From Halodesulfovibrio marinisediminis DSM 17456 (GTDB lineage: Bacteria; Desulfobacterota; Desulfovibrionia; Desulfovibrionales; Desulfovibrionaceae): a DNA stretch of 64,000 nucleotides. Of this stretch, positions 27,587 through 35,467 are shown one piece after another. The notes below the pieces were generated by a model that saw only the letters and a list, made by a program, of their open reading frames with translations, was not told where the DNA came from and made no database searches. Every line of letters begins with the position of its first letter. Within the stretch, counting starts at the first letter, position 1. The translations under genes were made by a program, and so were the position numbers. The stretch lies in contig NZ_FSRG01000003.1 of the NCBI RefSeq assembly GCF_900129975.1, forward strand, positions 608,997 through 672,996, in the 5' to 3' direction.

Positions 27587-28591
27587 CTATTCTGCGAATG
27601 GGCCGATCAAACGCATCGGATCCTGCGCCGGCAGGAAAAATATTTCTATGTCATCCAGTTCGCTTGCAAGCTGTAAAGCAAACTGGTGCATCATTTCTTC
27701 TTCAAGGCTGAAATGCCCAACATCAAGAATGCATCCGGTTGTATCCAGAGCAGCATGATATTTGACATCGCCAGTTATAAATACATCCGCACCCATGGCA
27801 AACGCTTTCGGGGCAAAATCACTGCCAGAGCCTGTGCAATAAGCAACTTTAGTTACTGTTTCAGGCGTATGACCACTTACTACCCAATAATCACGATTTA
27901 CCACCGAGGCAAGTTGCTCGGTGAATATGCCAAAAGATACAGGTTTTGGCAAAGTACCAATGGTACCAAAGCCGAGGCTTTGGGGGCCTGTATCAGGTGT
28001 AGAAGGTATAAAAATTGGCAGTTCGTCCAGATCAGCTGTGAGCTGAGCAAGAACAGCGCTGCGATGTTCTTTATTATATGTTACGTTGATCATTTGTTCA
28101 ACGTGTCGCACGCTATGAATATGAGGGTGGTTTTCCCATTCATAGAGTCTAGTGCTAGCTGCAATGTCCTGCTTTGGAGTGAAAGCTATTGCTTCCGGTT
28201 CAAACGTGCATGTTGAGCCTAGCAGTTTACAATCTTGCAGCTTAAGCGCGCGGGCAAGCCATCCCGCTGGTCCTTCCGGATTTGCATCAAGCGACGTATG
28301 TGCACTGTAGAGACACATATCATTTTTAATAAGCGCAGATACAATAGAAAAATGTGTATCAAGTTTATTTAAATACTTGGGCTTCATCAGCAATGGATGA
28401 TGAGTAAGTATAAAATCTGCGCCTTGATCTATTGCTGCTTGAATTGTCTCTTCAGTCGGATCAAGTGCAAGAGCCAGCTTGTGTACTTCATTTTTACGGC
28501 TTGGAACCTGAATGCCACAGTTGTCCCATGAAGCCGCACCGCAAAGAATGGCTGTATTTTCGATTTGTTTGATAAGGTCAGCTGTTTTCAT
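27587..28591 (-). CDS. Nif3-like dinuclear metal-centre protein
   Basis: A 334-residue NIF3/DUF34 protein, often annotated as GTP cyclohydrolase 1 type 2. The N-terminus DLIKQIENTAILCGAASWDNCGIQV, ILTHHPLLMKP and the C-terminal ADVFITGDVKYHAAL plus DVGHFSLEEEMM carry the His/Asp/Glu metal ligands. An inserted PII-like domain (about residues 125-230) fits the longer form of the family. Its cellular reaction is not firmly known. It is 55 bases upstream of the zinc-ribbon gene and probably cotranscribed. Confidence 0.88.
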   Translation of the reverse strand: MKTADLIKQIENTAILCGAASWDNCGIQVPSRKNEVHKLALALDPTEETIQAAIDQGADFILTHHPLLMKPKYLNKLDTHFSIVSALIKNDMCLYSAHTSLDANPEGPAGWLARALKLQDCKLLGSTCTFEPEAIAFTPKQDIAASTRLYEWENHPHIHSVRHVEQMINVTYNKEHRSAVLAQLTADLDELPIFIPSTPDTGPQSLGFGTIGTLPKPVSFGIFTEQLASVVNRDYWVVSGHTPETVTKVAYCTGSGSDFAPKAFAMGADVFITGDVKYHAALDTTGCILDVGHFSLEEEMMHQFALQLASELDDIEIFFLPAQDPMRLIGPFAE

Positions 28592-28966
28592 AAACTATCT
28601 CTCAGCAAGTTGGAAAGGCGGTTGAATTTGTCGCCCGTAAAACAGCGTTAGTATCAACGAAAATTAGGAATAAATCCAGCAATAGGTAAAAAAAGCAGCC
28701 TACTACCATGTAGTGTGGTTAGCATGCTTCTTGATGATACTTGAGCTTATCTCAGATGTGGTGAAACAGACACAATCCGTTGCGTGTCGCAAAGCGGATG
28801 TGTGCTATGACATAACATGCGAGGATGGTCAAGAAAAGTATGCAAACCGTGCCTTCAGAGGGGGATAATCGGCAACCTGATAGAGAAAGCAAGAGGGGAG
28901 TAGATGATGTTGGGTGAAAAATGGGGTGATCCTCCCGACAATTTCTCGAGAGGATCAAAAAAATAA
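28592..28966. other. Intergenic region nif3 / 60-residue gene
   Basis: No gene supported. A stem GATCCTC (28928-28934) with GAGGATC (28950-28956) lies just past the stop of the gene at 28967, but its T run is on the wrong side for a classic terminator. The sequence CATGTAGTGTGGTTA at 28707-28721 recurs with one change at 32986-33000. A 79-codon minus-strand frame here lacks a ribosome site and overlaps the next gene. Confidence 0.5.
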
Positions 28967-29149
28967 TTATCTTTTTTTGCTTGGCTGCCACATGTCCCAG
29001 TCCATTGGTCTGTTAACAGGACATTCTTCTGTGGTTTCACCTTCATGGCTGATTCGTTCAGCAGCTTTTTTCATCCAGCGTTCTTTGTTGTGTGGTTCCC
29101 AAAGGTCGTTCCAATCTTTAGGGCTGTTTTCAGTTTTAGGTTGTACCAT
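28967..29149 (-). CDS. Small Trp-rich hypothetical protein
   Basis: Family not recognised. The 60-residue product has two similar Trp motifs near its ends: KDWNDLWEPHNKERW at residues 10-24 and MDWDMWQPSKKR at 49-60, both of the form DW-x1-2-[LM]W-x-P. The middle is charged (KKAAERISHEGETTEE). No signal or membrane segment. ATG 29149 has AGGAGG 8 bases upstream, so it is very probably translated. A 21-base palindrome lies about 120 bases upstream. Confidence 0.7.
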   Translation of the reverse strand: MVQPKTENSPKDWNDLWEPHNKERWMKKAAERISHEGETTEECPVNRPMDWDMWQPSKKR

Positions 29150-29523
29150 TTCCCTTTCCTCCTGGTTGAGCGTGCCCACGACAGATTTTAACAATCTGTA
29201 AAAATGAACGCTGTGCAACGGTGAGGCAATCGCCACTGCCTACATTTGCACAATGAGATTATTCCTAAAATCATACTATAAAAGTATGATATAAACGCAA
29301 AAAAAATTTCAACCACGCATCGAACAAATGTATGACCGATGCTTAAGCGAATATCTTTTTAAAACAATGTCTTGCAGATATTCCGAGTGAGAGCTGTAAC
29401 TACTCACTGTATGAGACTAACGTTACAGTATTGGAAAGTTAGGTTCAACCTTTTTCCTACTAAAATTGTAGGAATTTAAAAAAAGAGAGTGCGGGAGAGT
29501 AGTTTTTACGTGTATCTGCCAAC
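29150..29523. other. Upstream region of the Trp-rich gene
   Basis: No gene. ATCATACT (29270-29277) and AGTATGAT (29283-29290) form a perfect 8-bp inverted repeat around ATAAA in very AT-rich DNA, a possible operator or -10 region for the gene starting at 29149. Nothing else was recognised. Confidence 0.5.
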
Positions 29524-29557
29524 AAAAAAAGCCCTCTACATTTCTGTAGAGGGCTTT
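29524..29557 (-). terminator. Terminator after the DUF1641 gene
   Basis: AAAGCCCTCTACA and TGTAGAGGGCTTT form a 13-bp stem with a 3-4 base loop; on the minus strand a T run follows. Confidence 0.92.
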
Positions 29558-29579
29558 ATATCTTAGGAGATACTGGTCG

Positions 29580-30185
29580 TTATGCTTTTTCTTTGCCGAG
29601 TGCAGCAACGAGTTCCATAACAAGACCAAGTGCCTGCTTGGATTCTTTGGTATGGAGTTTTCCAACCATGCCAAGAGGACTTACTGGTTTTGCATTATCA
29701 AGGTCTGCATCGCCCATTTTTTCGAGAAGACCGGCAAGTACTACGAGGCCATCGCCCATACGGCCGATTTCTTCAGGAGAGTACTTGTCAGTGATTTTAC
29801 CCATGGATTCAGCAAGTGCATTCATGGACTTGAATACGCCTTTCTCATCCAGTTCCTGGAACTTGTCGATTGCAGCAAGGAAGGTAGGCTTGATCATAGG
29901 CTCGGTAAGAGCCCAAATGTCTACGAGGTCATCAAGACGCTCAAGTGCCCATGTGATGTTGCGCACGCTCATAACAAAGCGTTTCAACAGAGCAGTGATG
30001 TCGTCCAGTTCGCAACGGTGCTGAAGAGCATCCATCTCGCCAAGCATTACGTTGTGAAGAGTATCCCGCATAATCGGGGTAACTGTAGCTCCCAGTTCAG
30101 CCATGGTTTCAGCACGACTATGCATCATACTGATTTTTTCTTCCATAGCTTCAAGGCGAGCTAAGATGAGTTCTTCGTTGGTCAT
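29580..30185 (-). CDS. DUF1641 protein, partner of SQR-like flavoprotein
   Basis: A 201-residue helical protein of the DUF1641 family. MTNEELILARLEAMEEKI forms a coiled start and LLKRFVMSVRNITWALERLDDLVDIWALTEPMI is the typical core. Members usually sit beside sulfide:quinone or NADH oxidoreductase-like flavoproteins, as here: the gene begins 14 bases after the flavoprotein stop. Its molecular role is unknown; a docking or regulatory partner is an inference. GGAGCC lies about 9 bases before ATG 30185. Confidence 0.82.
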   Translation of the reverse strand: MTNEELILARLEAMEEKISMMHSRAETMAELGATVTPIMRDTLHNVMLGEMDALQHRCELDDITALLKRFVMSVRNITWALERLDDLVDIWALTEPMIKPTFLAAIDKFQELDEKGVFKSMNALAESMGKITDKYSPEEIGRMGDGLVVLAGLLEKMGDADLDNAKPVSPLGMVGKLHTKESKQALGLVMELVAALGKEKA

Positions 30186-30199
30186 AGTAGTAGGCTCCG

Positions 30200-31438
30200 C
30201 TATTTGTTTTTACGAACGTCGATTTTGCCAGCCATGTACATGTTTGGCTCAAATGGAAGTTCGTGACCTTTCAGCATGAGGTTGTAGTAAACCCAACGGA
30301 ACATCTGTTTGCCGTAGTAGTTCATACGGGTGTCGCCGAGAAGATCGAAAGGTCCAACGCCTGGAAGCGGGAACTTACCTGGAAGCGGCTCAGTCTCGTA
30401 GTTAAAGTCGATGAGAGATGCTTTCTCAAGGCTGGTTACGATAAAGCAGTTGGAGTGACCATCAAACTTGTGATGTGGCTCGCCACCGTTGATTTCAGAG
30501 AAGAGGTTTTCACAGATGATGTCGCACTCGAAGTGAGCAACAGAACCAGCTTTAGAAGTTGGAACGTTGGTTGCGTCACCGATTACGTACATGTTCTCGT
30601 GCTCTTCAGCTTTGAGAGTGTGGTTGTCGGTAGGTACGAAGCACATAGCATCGCCGATGCCGGAGTCTTCGAGAACCTGCTGACCAAAGTTAGGTGGAAT
30701 AGATACGAGCAGGTCGTAGTTAATCTCTTCACCCATTACGTTAACAAGAGCTTTGTTTTTGGTGTCAACGCTGTCGAGAACAAAGTTAGGCACAATGTTA
30801 ATGCCTTTTTCTTTACAGAGACCACCAAGGATGCGGTTTGCTACAGACTTGGTGAATGCACCGGTAAGCGGAGTAACAAGCTCAAGCTCAATGTTGTCAC
30901 GTACGCCGCGCTTCTTAAAGAAGTCGTCAGCCATGTAGAGGAATTCAAGTGGAGCAACAGGGCATTTGTATGGTGTTTCTGCGATGTTGAGGATCAACTT
31001 ACCCTTGGTGAAGTCGTGCAGTTTAGGCATAAGAGCCGCTGCACCGTCAGGGGTGTAGAAGTCGTGGATATCACCACGCCAGTCATCCATCATACCTTCA
31101 ACTTCTTCTGGTACAACGCGAGCACCGGTACCGATTACGATCCAGTCGTAGTCGTATTTACCTTCTTTAGTGGTTACAACTTTGTTCTTTGGGTCAATAT
31201 TGGTAATGGTATCCAGTACGAAGTTAACACCTTTAGGGATAAACTCAGCTTTTGGCTTTACACAATCACCCGGAGTGTAGATGCCGAATGGTACGAACAA
31301 CCAGCCTGGCTGGTAGTGGTGCATCGGATCACGGTCGATAATTGTGATATCCCATTCTTTCTCAGCAAGCAGCTTGCGCATTTTTGCGGCAATCATTGTG
31401 CCGCCACAACCTGAACCGAGAATAAGTAGTTTCTTCAT
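30200..31438 (-). CDS. Sulfide:quinone oxidoreductase-like flavoprotein
   Basis: A 412-residue FAD protein of the two-dinucleotide-binding-domain superfamily. The FAD loop is LILGSGCGGT at residues 5-14; YDWIVIGTGARVVP and ENMYVIGDATNVPTSKAGSVAHFE are the second and third flavin motifs. Cys159 (YKCPVAP) and Cys331 (SNCFIVT) sit where SQR has its redox-active pair. It probably oxidises sulfide or a persulfide to feed quinone at the membrane; the third SQR Cys is not obvious, so the substrate is uncertain. AGGAGATCAGGC-ATG fixes the start. Confidence 0.82.
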   Translation of the reverse strand: MKKLLILGSGCGGTMIAAKMRKLLAEKEWDITIIDRDPMHHYQPGWLFVPFGIYTPGDCVKPKAEFIPKGVNFVLDTITNIDPKNKVVTTKEGKYDYDWIVIGTGARVVPEEVEGMMDDWRGDIHDFYTPDGAAALMPKLHDFTKGKLILNIAETPYKCPVAPLEFLYMADDFFKKRGVRDNIELELVTPLTGAFTKSVANRILGGLCKEKGINIVPNFVLDSVDTKNKALVNVMGEEINYDLLVSIPPNFGQQVLEDSGIGDAMCFVPTDNHTLKAEEHENMYVIGDATNVPTSKAGSVAHFECDIICENLFSEINGGEPHHKFDGHSNCFIVTSLEKASLIDFNYETEPLPGKFPLPGVGPFDLLGDTRMNYYGKQMFRWVYYNLMLKGHELPFEPNMYMAGKIDVRKNK

Positions 31439-31657
31439 GCCTGATCTCCTCTTACATATCAGTGAAGTAGTGCTCACCTGCAGGATGATCCCCACCAGTA
31501 AGCGGTTACGTCTATTTGGACGATTTTTTTTAAAGCAACATTATCTCTAAGGAAAAACTGGACATACCCAATGGCAGCCAGCTTTCCTGAATAGATTTAC
31601 GATTGAGGTAAGTTGGGTAGGGGGGGCGTATCTTGTTTTCCCCTGCCTGTTACCGGA

Positions 31658-32074
31658 TTAATTATATTGACTGTAGGTTGAGGCCTCGCTGCGCATCAGG
31701 TCGGCAAGAGTGATTTTCTCAAGAGTGTCTTCTAATGCTTGCGCTACACTGTCCCAAGAACCAACAACAGGAGTAGAAACAAACTCATCTTCAACCTGGG
31801 GAGTAGGGGCAATTACTCCGCCTTCAATAACCCGCAATACCTGCGCAAGAGTTACCTCTTCAGGGCGTCTGCAGAGGATATGACCACCAGCAACGCCGCG
31901 CACGCTTCTGACCATTCCGGCAGATTTAAGAGAGCGGATAATTTTTTCGATAAATTTTACAGAAATACCTGTTTTATCAGATAGGGTTGCAGCTGGTACT
32001 GGTTTGTTGCCATCCTGTAGAGCAAGATGAGCTAGCAGTAACGATGCATTGTGTGCAGTTGTAGATATACGCAT
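31658..32074 (-). CDS. Rrf2-family transcription regulator (no Fe-S cysteines)
   Basis: A 138-residue DNA-binding protein: MRISTTAHNASLLLAHLAL, then a winged helix with TGISVKFIEKIIRSLKSAGMVRSVRGVAGGHILCRRPEE. The Rrf2 three-cysteine cluster loop is missing; only one Cys remains (ILCRR). It therefore does not look like an IscR/NsrR-type Fe-S sensor. It is 220 bases upstream of the SQR-like operon on the same strand, and a tandem palindrome at 32129-32158 precedes it. Control of the SQR operon and of itself is the natural inference. Confidence 0.87.
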   Translation of the reverse strand: MRISTTAHNASLLLAHLALQDGNKPVPAATLSDKTGISVKFIEKIIRSLKSAGMVRSVRGVAGGHILCRRPEEVTLAQVLRVIEGGVIAPTPQVEDEFVSTPVVGSWDSVAQALEDTLEKITLADLMRSEASTYSQYN

Positions 32075-32128
32075 GACTTGCTCCTTGATTTTGGTGTGTA
32101 GTTTTTGTTGGAGTAATTCCTACCTCTG

Positions 32129-32158
32129 TAATCCAGATTAATCTAATCCGGATTAGAT
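32129..32158. promoter_or_regulatory. Tandem palindromic operator for the Rrf2 gene
   Basis: A perfect 18-bp palindrome ATCTAATCCGGATTAGAT (32141-32158) directly abuts TAATCCAGATTA (32129-32140), which is the same TAATCC-GGATTA core with one change. It lies 55-84 bases upstream of the Rrf2 start. A weaker half site TAATCCGG lies just past the Rrf2 stop codon, at about 31650-31660, on the way to the SQR-like gene. Confidence 0.65.
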
Positions 32159-32421
32159 AGGTCGGAAATAGCTGAATCAGAAATGGGTGTCAACAAGGAT
32201 TCTAAAAAAAAAATATGCGTATTATAGGGGTTATGGAGAGGGAAAGGGGATTGAAAAGAAGCTATTTGTAAGAATGAAGGGCTGTTGATGCAGTGTGCAA
32301 AAAAGATGATTTCATAATAAACAACAGCGCCCTGCTATAAATTTATAGCAGGGCGCTGTTGTTTATGTAGTTTTCGTAACAAATTAGATAGCAGTTCGTT
32401 ACGAATAGTACGTGTTAAAGA
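32159..32421. other. Intergenic region between the two Rrf2 genes
   Basis: No gene. It contains a poly-A stretch near 32204-32212 and the 50-bp perfect palindrome listed separately. No ribosome site or start codon of note. Confidence 0.5.
32317..32366 (-). terminator. 50-bp perfect palindrome, likely terminator
   Basis: Positions 32317-32341 are exactly complementary to 32342-32366 with no spacer (25-bp arms; GC-rich outer part AACAGCGCCCTGC, AT core TATAAATTTATA). As RNA it folds into one long hairpin about 55 bases past the stop of the minus-strand gene at 32422. The T tract is short, so termination may be helped by the long stem, or the site may act as DNA. Confidence 0.6.
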
Positions 32422-32847
32422 TTATTCAAGAGGTTGAACTTTTCCATCAATAATATCTTGCAGTGATATTGAGTCCAGTTCCTTTTCTAAAACTTTGGAT
32501 GCCTTAAGCCAGACGTTGCGAGTAGTGCAAAAGTCTTTTCGTGGGCATTCGTCAGCAAGTTTTATGTCACAGCATGCGGTAAGTCCCACATGTCCTTCCA
32601 TTATACGTATAACGTCACCAACTGAGATATCTTTGGGTGATTTTGCAAGCATGTGGCCCCCGGCAGCGCCGCGCATGCTTTTAATAAGTCCTGCTTTCTT
32701 GAGAGGACGAAGGATTTGTTCGATGAACTGTACGGAAACTCCTGATGATTCTGACAAGGAAGTGGTTTTCAATGGAGAATCCGTGCCATGTCGTCCCAAT
32801 TTTACAAGAATTCGGACAGCATAGCGAGTACGCGCAGAAAGCTTCAT
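32422..32847 (-). CDS. Rrf2-family regulator with Fe-S-type cysteines
   Basis: A 141-residue regulator: MKLSARTRYAVRILVKLGRHG, then TSLSESSGVSVQFIEQILRPLKKAGLIKSMRGAAGGHML, the winged helix. It keeps a cysteine cluster ACCDIKLADECPRKDFC, the spacing (C-x7/8-C-x5-C) of Fe-S-binding Rrf2 proteins such as IscR, NsrR and RirA. It could sense iron, NO or redox state. It is transcribed alone. A nested inverted repeat lies 120-170 bases upstream. Confidence 0.88.
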   Translation of the reverse strand: MKLSARTRYAVRILVKLGRHGTDSPLKTTSLSESSGVSVQFIEQILRPLKKAGLIKSMRGAAGGHMLAKSPKDISVGDVIRIMEGHVGLTACCDIKLADECPRKDFCTTRNVWLKASKVLEKELDSISLQDIIDGKVQPLE

Positions 32848-33190
32848 TAATTATGCCCCTTAAATTACGAAGTCTGTTGATTGCGTGTCGATAATTATTG
32901 AGAGTACTACGTTAGTAAGTGCTTCTCGTCAAGGTAGGCTGCGGATTTTAGCCGATTCAAGCTATGATGAATATTCGCATAACAGCATGTAGCGTGGTTA
33001 CGCCAGCATACGAATATTACATATTACGCTCTTTAAGAAATTCCAGTTTGTAGTGATGAGGAGGGTGGAGCGCAATGTTCAGCGACTTCCGTATGGTATG
33101 GCATAAGACTCTTCTGTGAGCTGTGTTACCTGTACAAAGAAGTCATCGGTGGTGAGGGATTGGTTGTTAGCATTTGAGTGTGCTGGACAA
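32848..33190. other. Intergenic region upstream of the Fe-S Rrf2 gene
   Basis: No gene. AATATTCGCAT (32970-32980) and ATACGAATATT (33008-33018) form an inverted repeat, with an inner GCGT-GGTT-ACGC hairpin between them. The inner part shares CATGTAG[CT]GTGGTTA with 28707-28721. Either could be a regulatory site; nothing else was seen. Confidence 0.45.
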
Positions 33191-33223
33191 TAAAAAGCGC
33201 TTGCAGAAAACTGCAAGCGCTTG
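33191..33223 (-). terminator. Terminator after tRNA gene
   Basis: AAGCGCTTGCAG and CTGCAAGCGCTT pair (12 bp, loop AAAA) and are followed on the minus strand by a short T run. Confidence 0.9.
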
Positions 33224-33228
33224 AGTGC

Positions 33229-33304
33229 TGGTGGGCCTAGCAGGATTTGAACCTGCGACCTGCCGGTTATGAGCCGGAGGCTCTGCCAACTGAGCTATAG
33301 GCCC
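33229..33304 (-). tRNA. tRNA with CAT anticodon, most likely elongator Met
   Basis: A 76-nt cloverleaf. The acceptor stem GGGCCTA/TAGGCCC is perfect, the D stem is GCTC/GAGC, the anticodon loop is CTCATAA, and the T arm is GCAGG-TTCAAAT-CCTGC. The discriminator is A and CCA is encoded. The first acceptor base pairs normally, which excludes initiator tRNA-fMet. Elongator Met is most likely; the lysidine-modified Ile(CAT) species made by TilS cannot be fully excluded by eye. Position 27-43 (T-C) is mismatched. Confidence 0.93.
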
Positions 33305-33323
33305 TCTTTGTGCTGAGGAGGAG

Positions 33324-33352
33324 TAGCTAACACCTTGGTAACTCACTGTCAA
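33324..33352 (-). promoter_or_regulatory. Promoter of the tRNA gene
   Basis: On the minus strand a consensus TTGACA (33347-33352) and TAGCTA (33324-33329) are 17 bases apart. The -10 ends about 19 bases before the mature 5' end of the tRNA. Confidence 0.7.
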
Positions 33353-33496
33353 TTGCAAATCTGCAAAAAGTTACTGAAAATGTTCCTTACAGCGTTTTTT
33401 CTAAGAGGTTGTTGTTGTCCTAAAAGTATATGATGCGACAATTTACTTCGCAACATACAGAAAATATAGAAAAAAGTAATCCCTATCTTTCAATTT

Positions 33497-34222
33497 CTAA
33501 AGTCCAAGAGATGCGAGTAAATTGTCAACGTCTGATTGTGAGGCTGTCTCACTAGGACCTTTTAGTTCAGAGTTATCAACTTTTTTAGTTGAATCGGCTT
33601 GTTTTGCCTGAGATTCTCGCTCTGCTTTTTTAACAGCGATAAAGTCACTTGTTGAATAGAGGTCAAAAACTGTGGTCTTAAGTTTTTGCAATGCGCTGAT
33701 GATACGTAGAATACGTTGACCGGCCAGATCCTGAAAGCTGAGGGCAGTCATGATTTCATTCATGTTCTGGCTTAACTTATTTTCTAGGGATGCTAGTGCG
33801 GCTAAGTCCTTATTGTCAGGCTGTGCGCGTTGTGCGCTTTGCAGGTGAGCTAGAGCCAGTTCTCGCATCTGAATCTGCTGCTCGACGATTGTCATAATAT
33901 TATCTGTAGCATTCTCAAGGGTCTTATAGACTGCATCCAGCTGCTCAGAGGCTTCACCAAAGAGTTGAGTTGCCTGCTTTTCTTCATCGGCGTTTAAATT
34001 TGGGGTATCTGAAGCGGTGATTTCGGAGTAGATGGATTGAAGGCCCTCGTGCATTTCTATGCTGAGCTTTTTGTAAAATTCACCTTCCATCAAAGCCTGA
34101 GTCAGATGCTCACTTAGGGTATTTTCTACACTGGTAGTAATGGTCTGGGTAATGCTGTTCGCGATCTGGCTGGAAACGCGATCTAAAATTTCATCCATTA
34201 CATTAGCGTCGTTAGTAGTCAT
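33497..34222 (-). CDS. cheZ: CheZ phosphatase of CheY-P
   Basis: CheZ dephosphorylates the response regulator CheY to end the tumble signal. The 241-residue product is mostly helical. It has the catalytic motif MTALSFQDLAGQRILRI, whose Asp and Gln match E. coli CheZ Asp143 and Gln147. It ends SQSDVDNLLASLGL, the C-terminal CheY-tethering peptide. Its first 40 residues are rich in Thr/Ser and may be flexible. Start ATG 34222 has AGAGG upstream. No other che gene is adjacent. Confidence 0.9.
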   Translation of the reverse strand: MTTNDANVMDEILDRVSSQIANSITQTITTSVENTLSEHLTQALMEGEFYKKLSIEMHEGLQSIYSEITASDTPNLNADEEKQATQLFGEASEQLDAVYKTLENATDNIMTIVEQQIQMRELALAHLQSAQRAQPDNKDLAALASLENKLSQNMNEIMTALSFQDLAGQRILRIISALQKLKTTVFDLYSTSDFIAVKKAERESQAKQADSTKKVDNSELKGPSETASQSDVDNLLASLGL

Positions 34223-34410
34223 AGAAGAGGTCTCCCTAAGGCGTTGTTAAGGTGAGAAGGAAAGCAAAAATACGAGTAACCTTTAGAAGCTGGGTAACTA
34301 TGAATAATTATTTTCCGAAATGCAACGGCTTATGCGCTGTTTTCCTGTTACAGTCAGCAGTAACGGGGAGCAGTAAAAGTTTACCTATGTATTATCTAAC
34401 CAAATATAAT

Positions 34411-34448
34411 AAAAAAGCCCCTCATAGCATTTAATATGAGGGGCTTTA
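34411..34448 (-). terminator. Terminator after the PilZ-like gene
   Basis: AAAGCCCCTCATA (34414-34426) pairs with TATGAGGGGCTTT (34435-34447); a T run follows on the minus strand. Confidence 0.9.
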
Positions 34449-34493
34449 GATTATCGTAACCTTAACGTTGCTTATTCTCTGGCTGGGCAGATG

Positions 34494-35003
34494 TTATGCA
34501 AGGCGTTGGGTTCGAATTTGTCTTCGTTCTTCCACAAAAACGTGATGAACGATTTTTTCACGGTCTTCTGCGCTGATTCGGTCAAACTCCACCGTAGCGG
34601 TGTTATCATCAGCTCTGGTTACATGTCCGCAGGCACCAGCAACACTCAAAGGGAAGTCGCTTAAGAAGACAAGTAACTCAAGGTAGGTGCCTTCCTTTAA
34701 CCCAAGAGTGTTCTTGATGGTAAGATCAGCTCCACTCAATTCTGTAACTTCAATTGGGCTTGGAAAGTCCATTTCAAGTTGGTCATGTTTCAAGTGGGAG
34801 AGGATTGCATCAAGTTTTGCATTCATGTTGAGAAGAAATGAGATCATTGCTTCCGGTGTATGGGAGTTTTTGAGCTCTTCAACATCCAGATTGGAATCAG
34901 AAAGACCGAAACCGGAAAAACGGGACGGCTCATCTTTATCTGTTAAAAGGCGCATACGACCTTTGAGGTACAATGAGATGGATGCAAATTCTCGTTTTTC
35001 CAT
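34494..35003 (-). CDS. Possible PilZ-domain protein
   Basis: A 169-residue soluble protein (MEKREFASISLYLKGRMRLL...). The C-terminal 85 residues look like a beta barrel, with DFPSPIEVTELSGADLTIKN, LKEGTYLELLVFLSD and a VTRADDNTATVEFDRI strand. This resembles PilZ c-di-GMP domains, but the classical RxxxR motif is only hinted at by EKREF and ERRQIRTQR near the ends. Call is tentative. ATG 35003 has GGAG 6 bases upstream. It is 14 bases from the NIL-ferredoxin gene and probably cotranscribed. Confidence 0.5.
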   Translation of the reverse strand: MEKREFASISLYLKGRMRLLTDKDEPSRFSGFGLSDSNLDVEELKNSHTPEAMISFLLNMNAKLDAILSHLKHDQLEMDFPSPIEVTELSGADLTIKNTLGLKEGTYLELLVFLSDFPLSVAGACGHVTRADDNTATVEFDRISAEDREKIVHHVFVEERRQIRTQRLA

Positions 35004-35017
35004 AGACAACTCCGGTG

Positions 35018-35449
35018 TTAGATCATGCCATTTTCTGAATCAACATGCATTGCGTTAACCGGACATACCCGTACGCACATGCCACAAGCGGTACAACGAT
35101 CAATATCGAACACGATAGTACGCTTCTCACGATCAACAAAAAGAGAACCATTAGGACAGATTGCCGTGCACATACCACAGTGCATGCAGGAATCTTCATC
35201 GCGTGAGATTCGCTGAGTAACAGGGGTTACAACAATACGGTTTTTCTCCAGATACTCAATACCCTTCTGATAATTCTCTTTAGAGCCGATGATTTCAACG
35301 GTCATGTGCCCCTCTTTGCGAGGGGTAATCTGTGCTTTGAGAATGTTGAAAGAAAGATCGAACATTCGGGTAAGGTCACAGATAACAGGTGAGCCGGAAA
35401 TGGTAGGCGGAAAGGTCAGATGGACGTTTTTACGGTACTCTTTTGTCAT
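35018..35449 (-). CDS. NIL-domain 4Fe-4S ferredoxin
   Basis: A 143-residue protein. Residues 1-75 match the NIL ligand-binding domain (NVHLTFPPTISGSPVICDLTRMFDLSFNILKAQ...). Residues 85-140 hold two 4Fe-4S motifs, CMHCGMCTAICPNG and CTACGMCVRVCPVN. Related proteins in sulfate reducers and methanogens have been linked to sulfur transfer for homocysteine or methionine synthesis; the role here is inference. The start is ATG 35449, with an alternative TTG at 35461; neither has a strong ribosome site. Confidence 0.88.
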   Translation of the reverse strand: MTKEYRKNVHLTFPPTISGSPVICDLTRMFDLSFNILKAQITPRKEGHMTVEIIGSKENYQKGIEYLEKNRIVVTPVTQRISRDEDSCMHCGMCTAICPNGSLFVDREKRTIVFDIDRCTACGMCVRVCPVNAMHVDSENGMI

Positions 35450-35467
35450 GATGTTAACCAAATTGAC

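Noticed and set aside
28752-28991. 79-codon minus-strand frame
   Set aside because: Overlaps a better-supported gene with a strong ribosome site; no ribosome site of its own.
30263-31414. 383-codon plus-strand frame antisense to the SQR-like gene
   Set aside because: Shadow of the real gene; composition rich in Val/Phe/His and no family resemblance.
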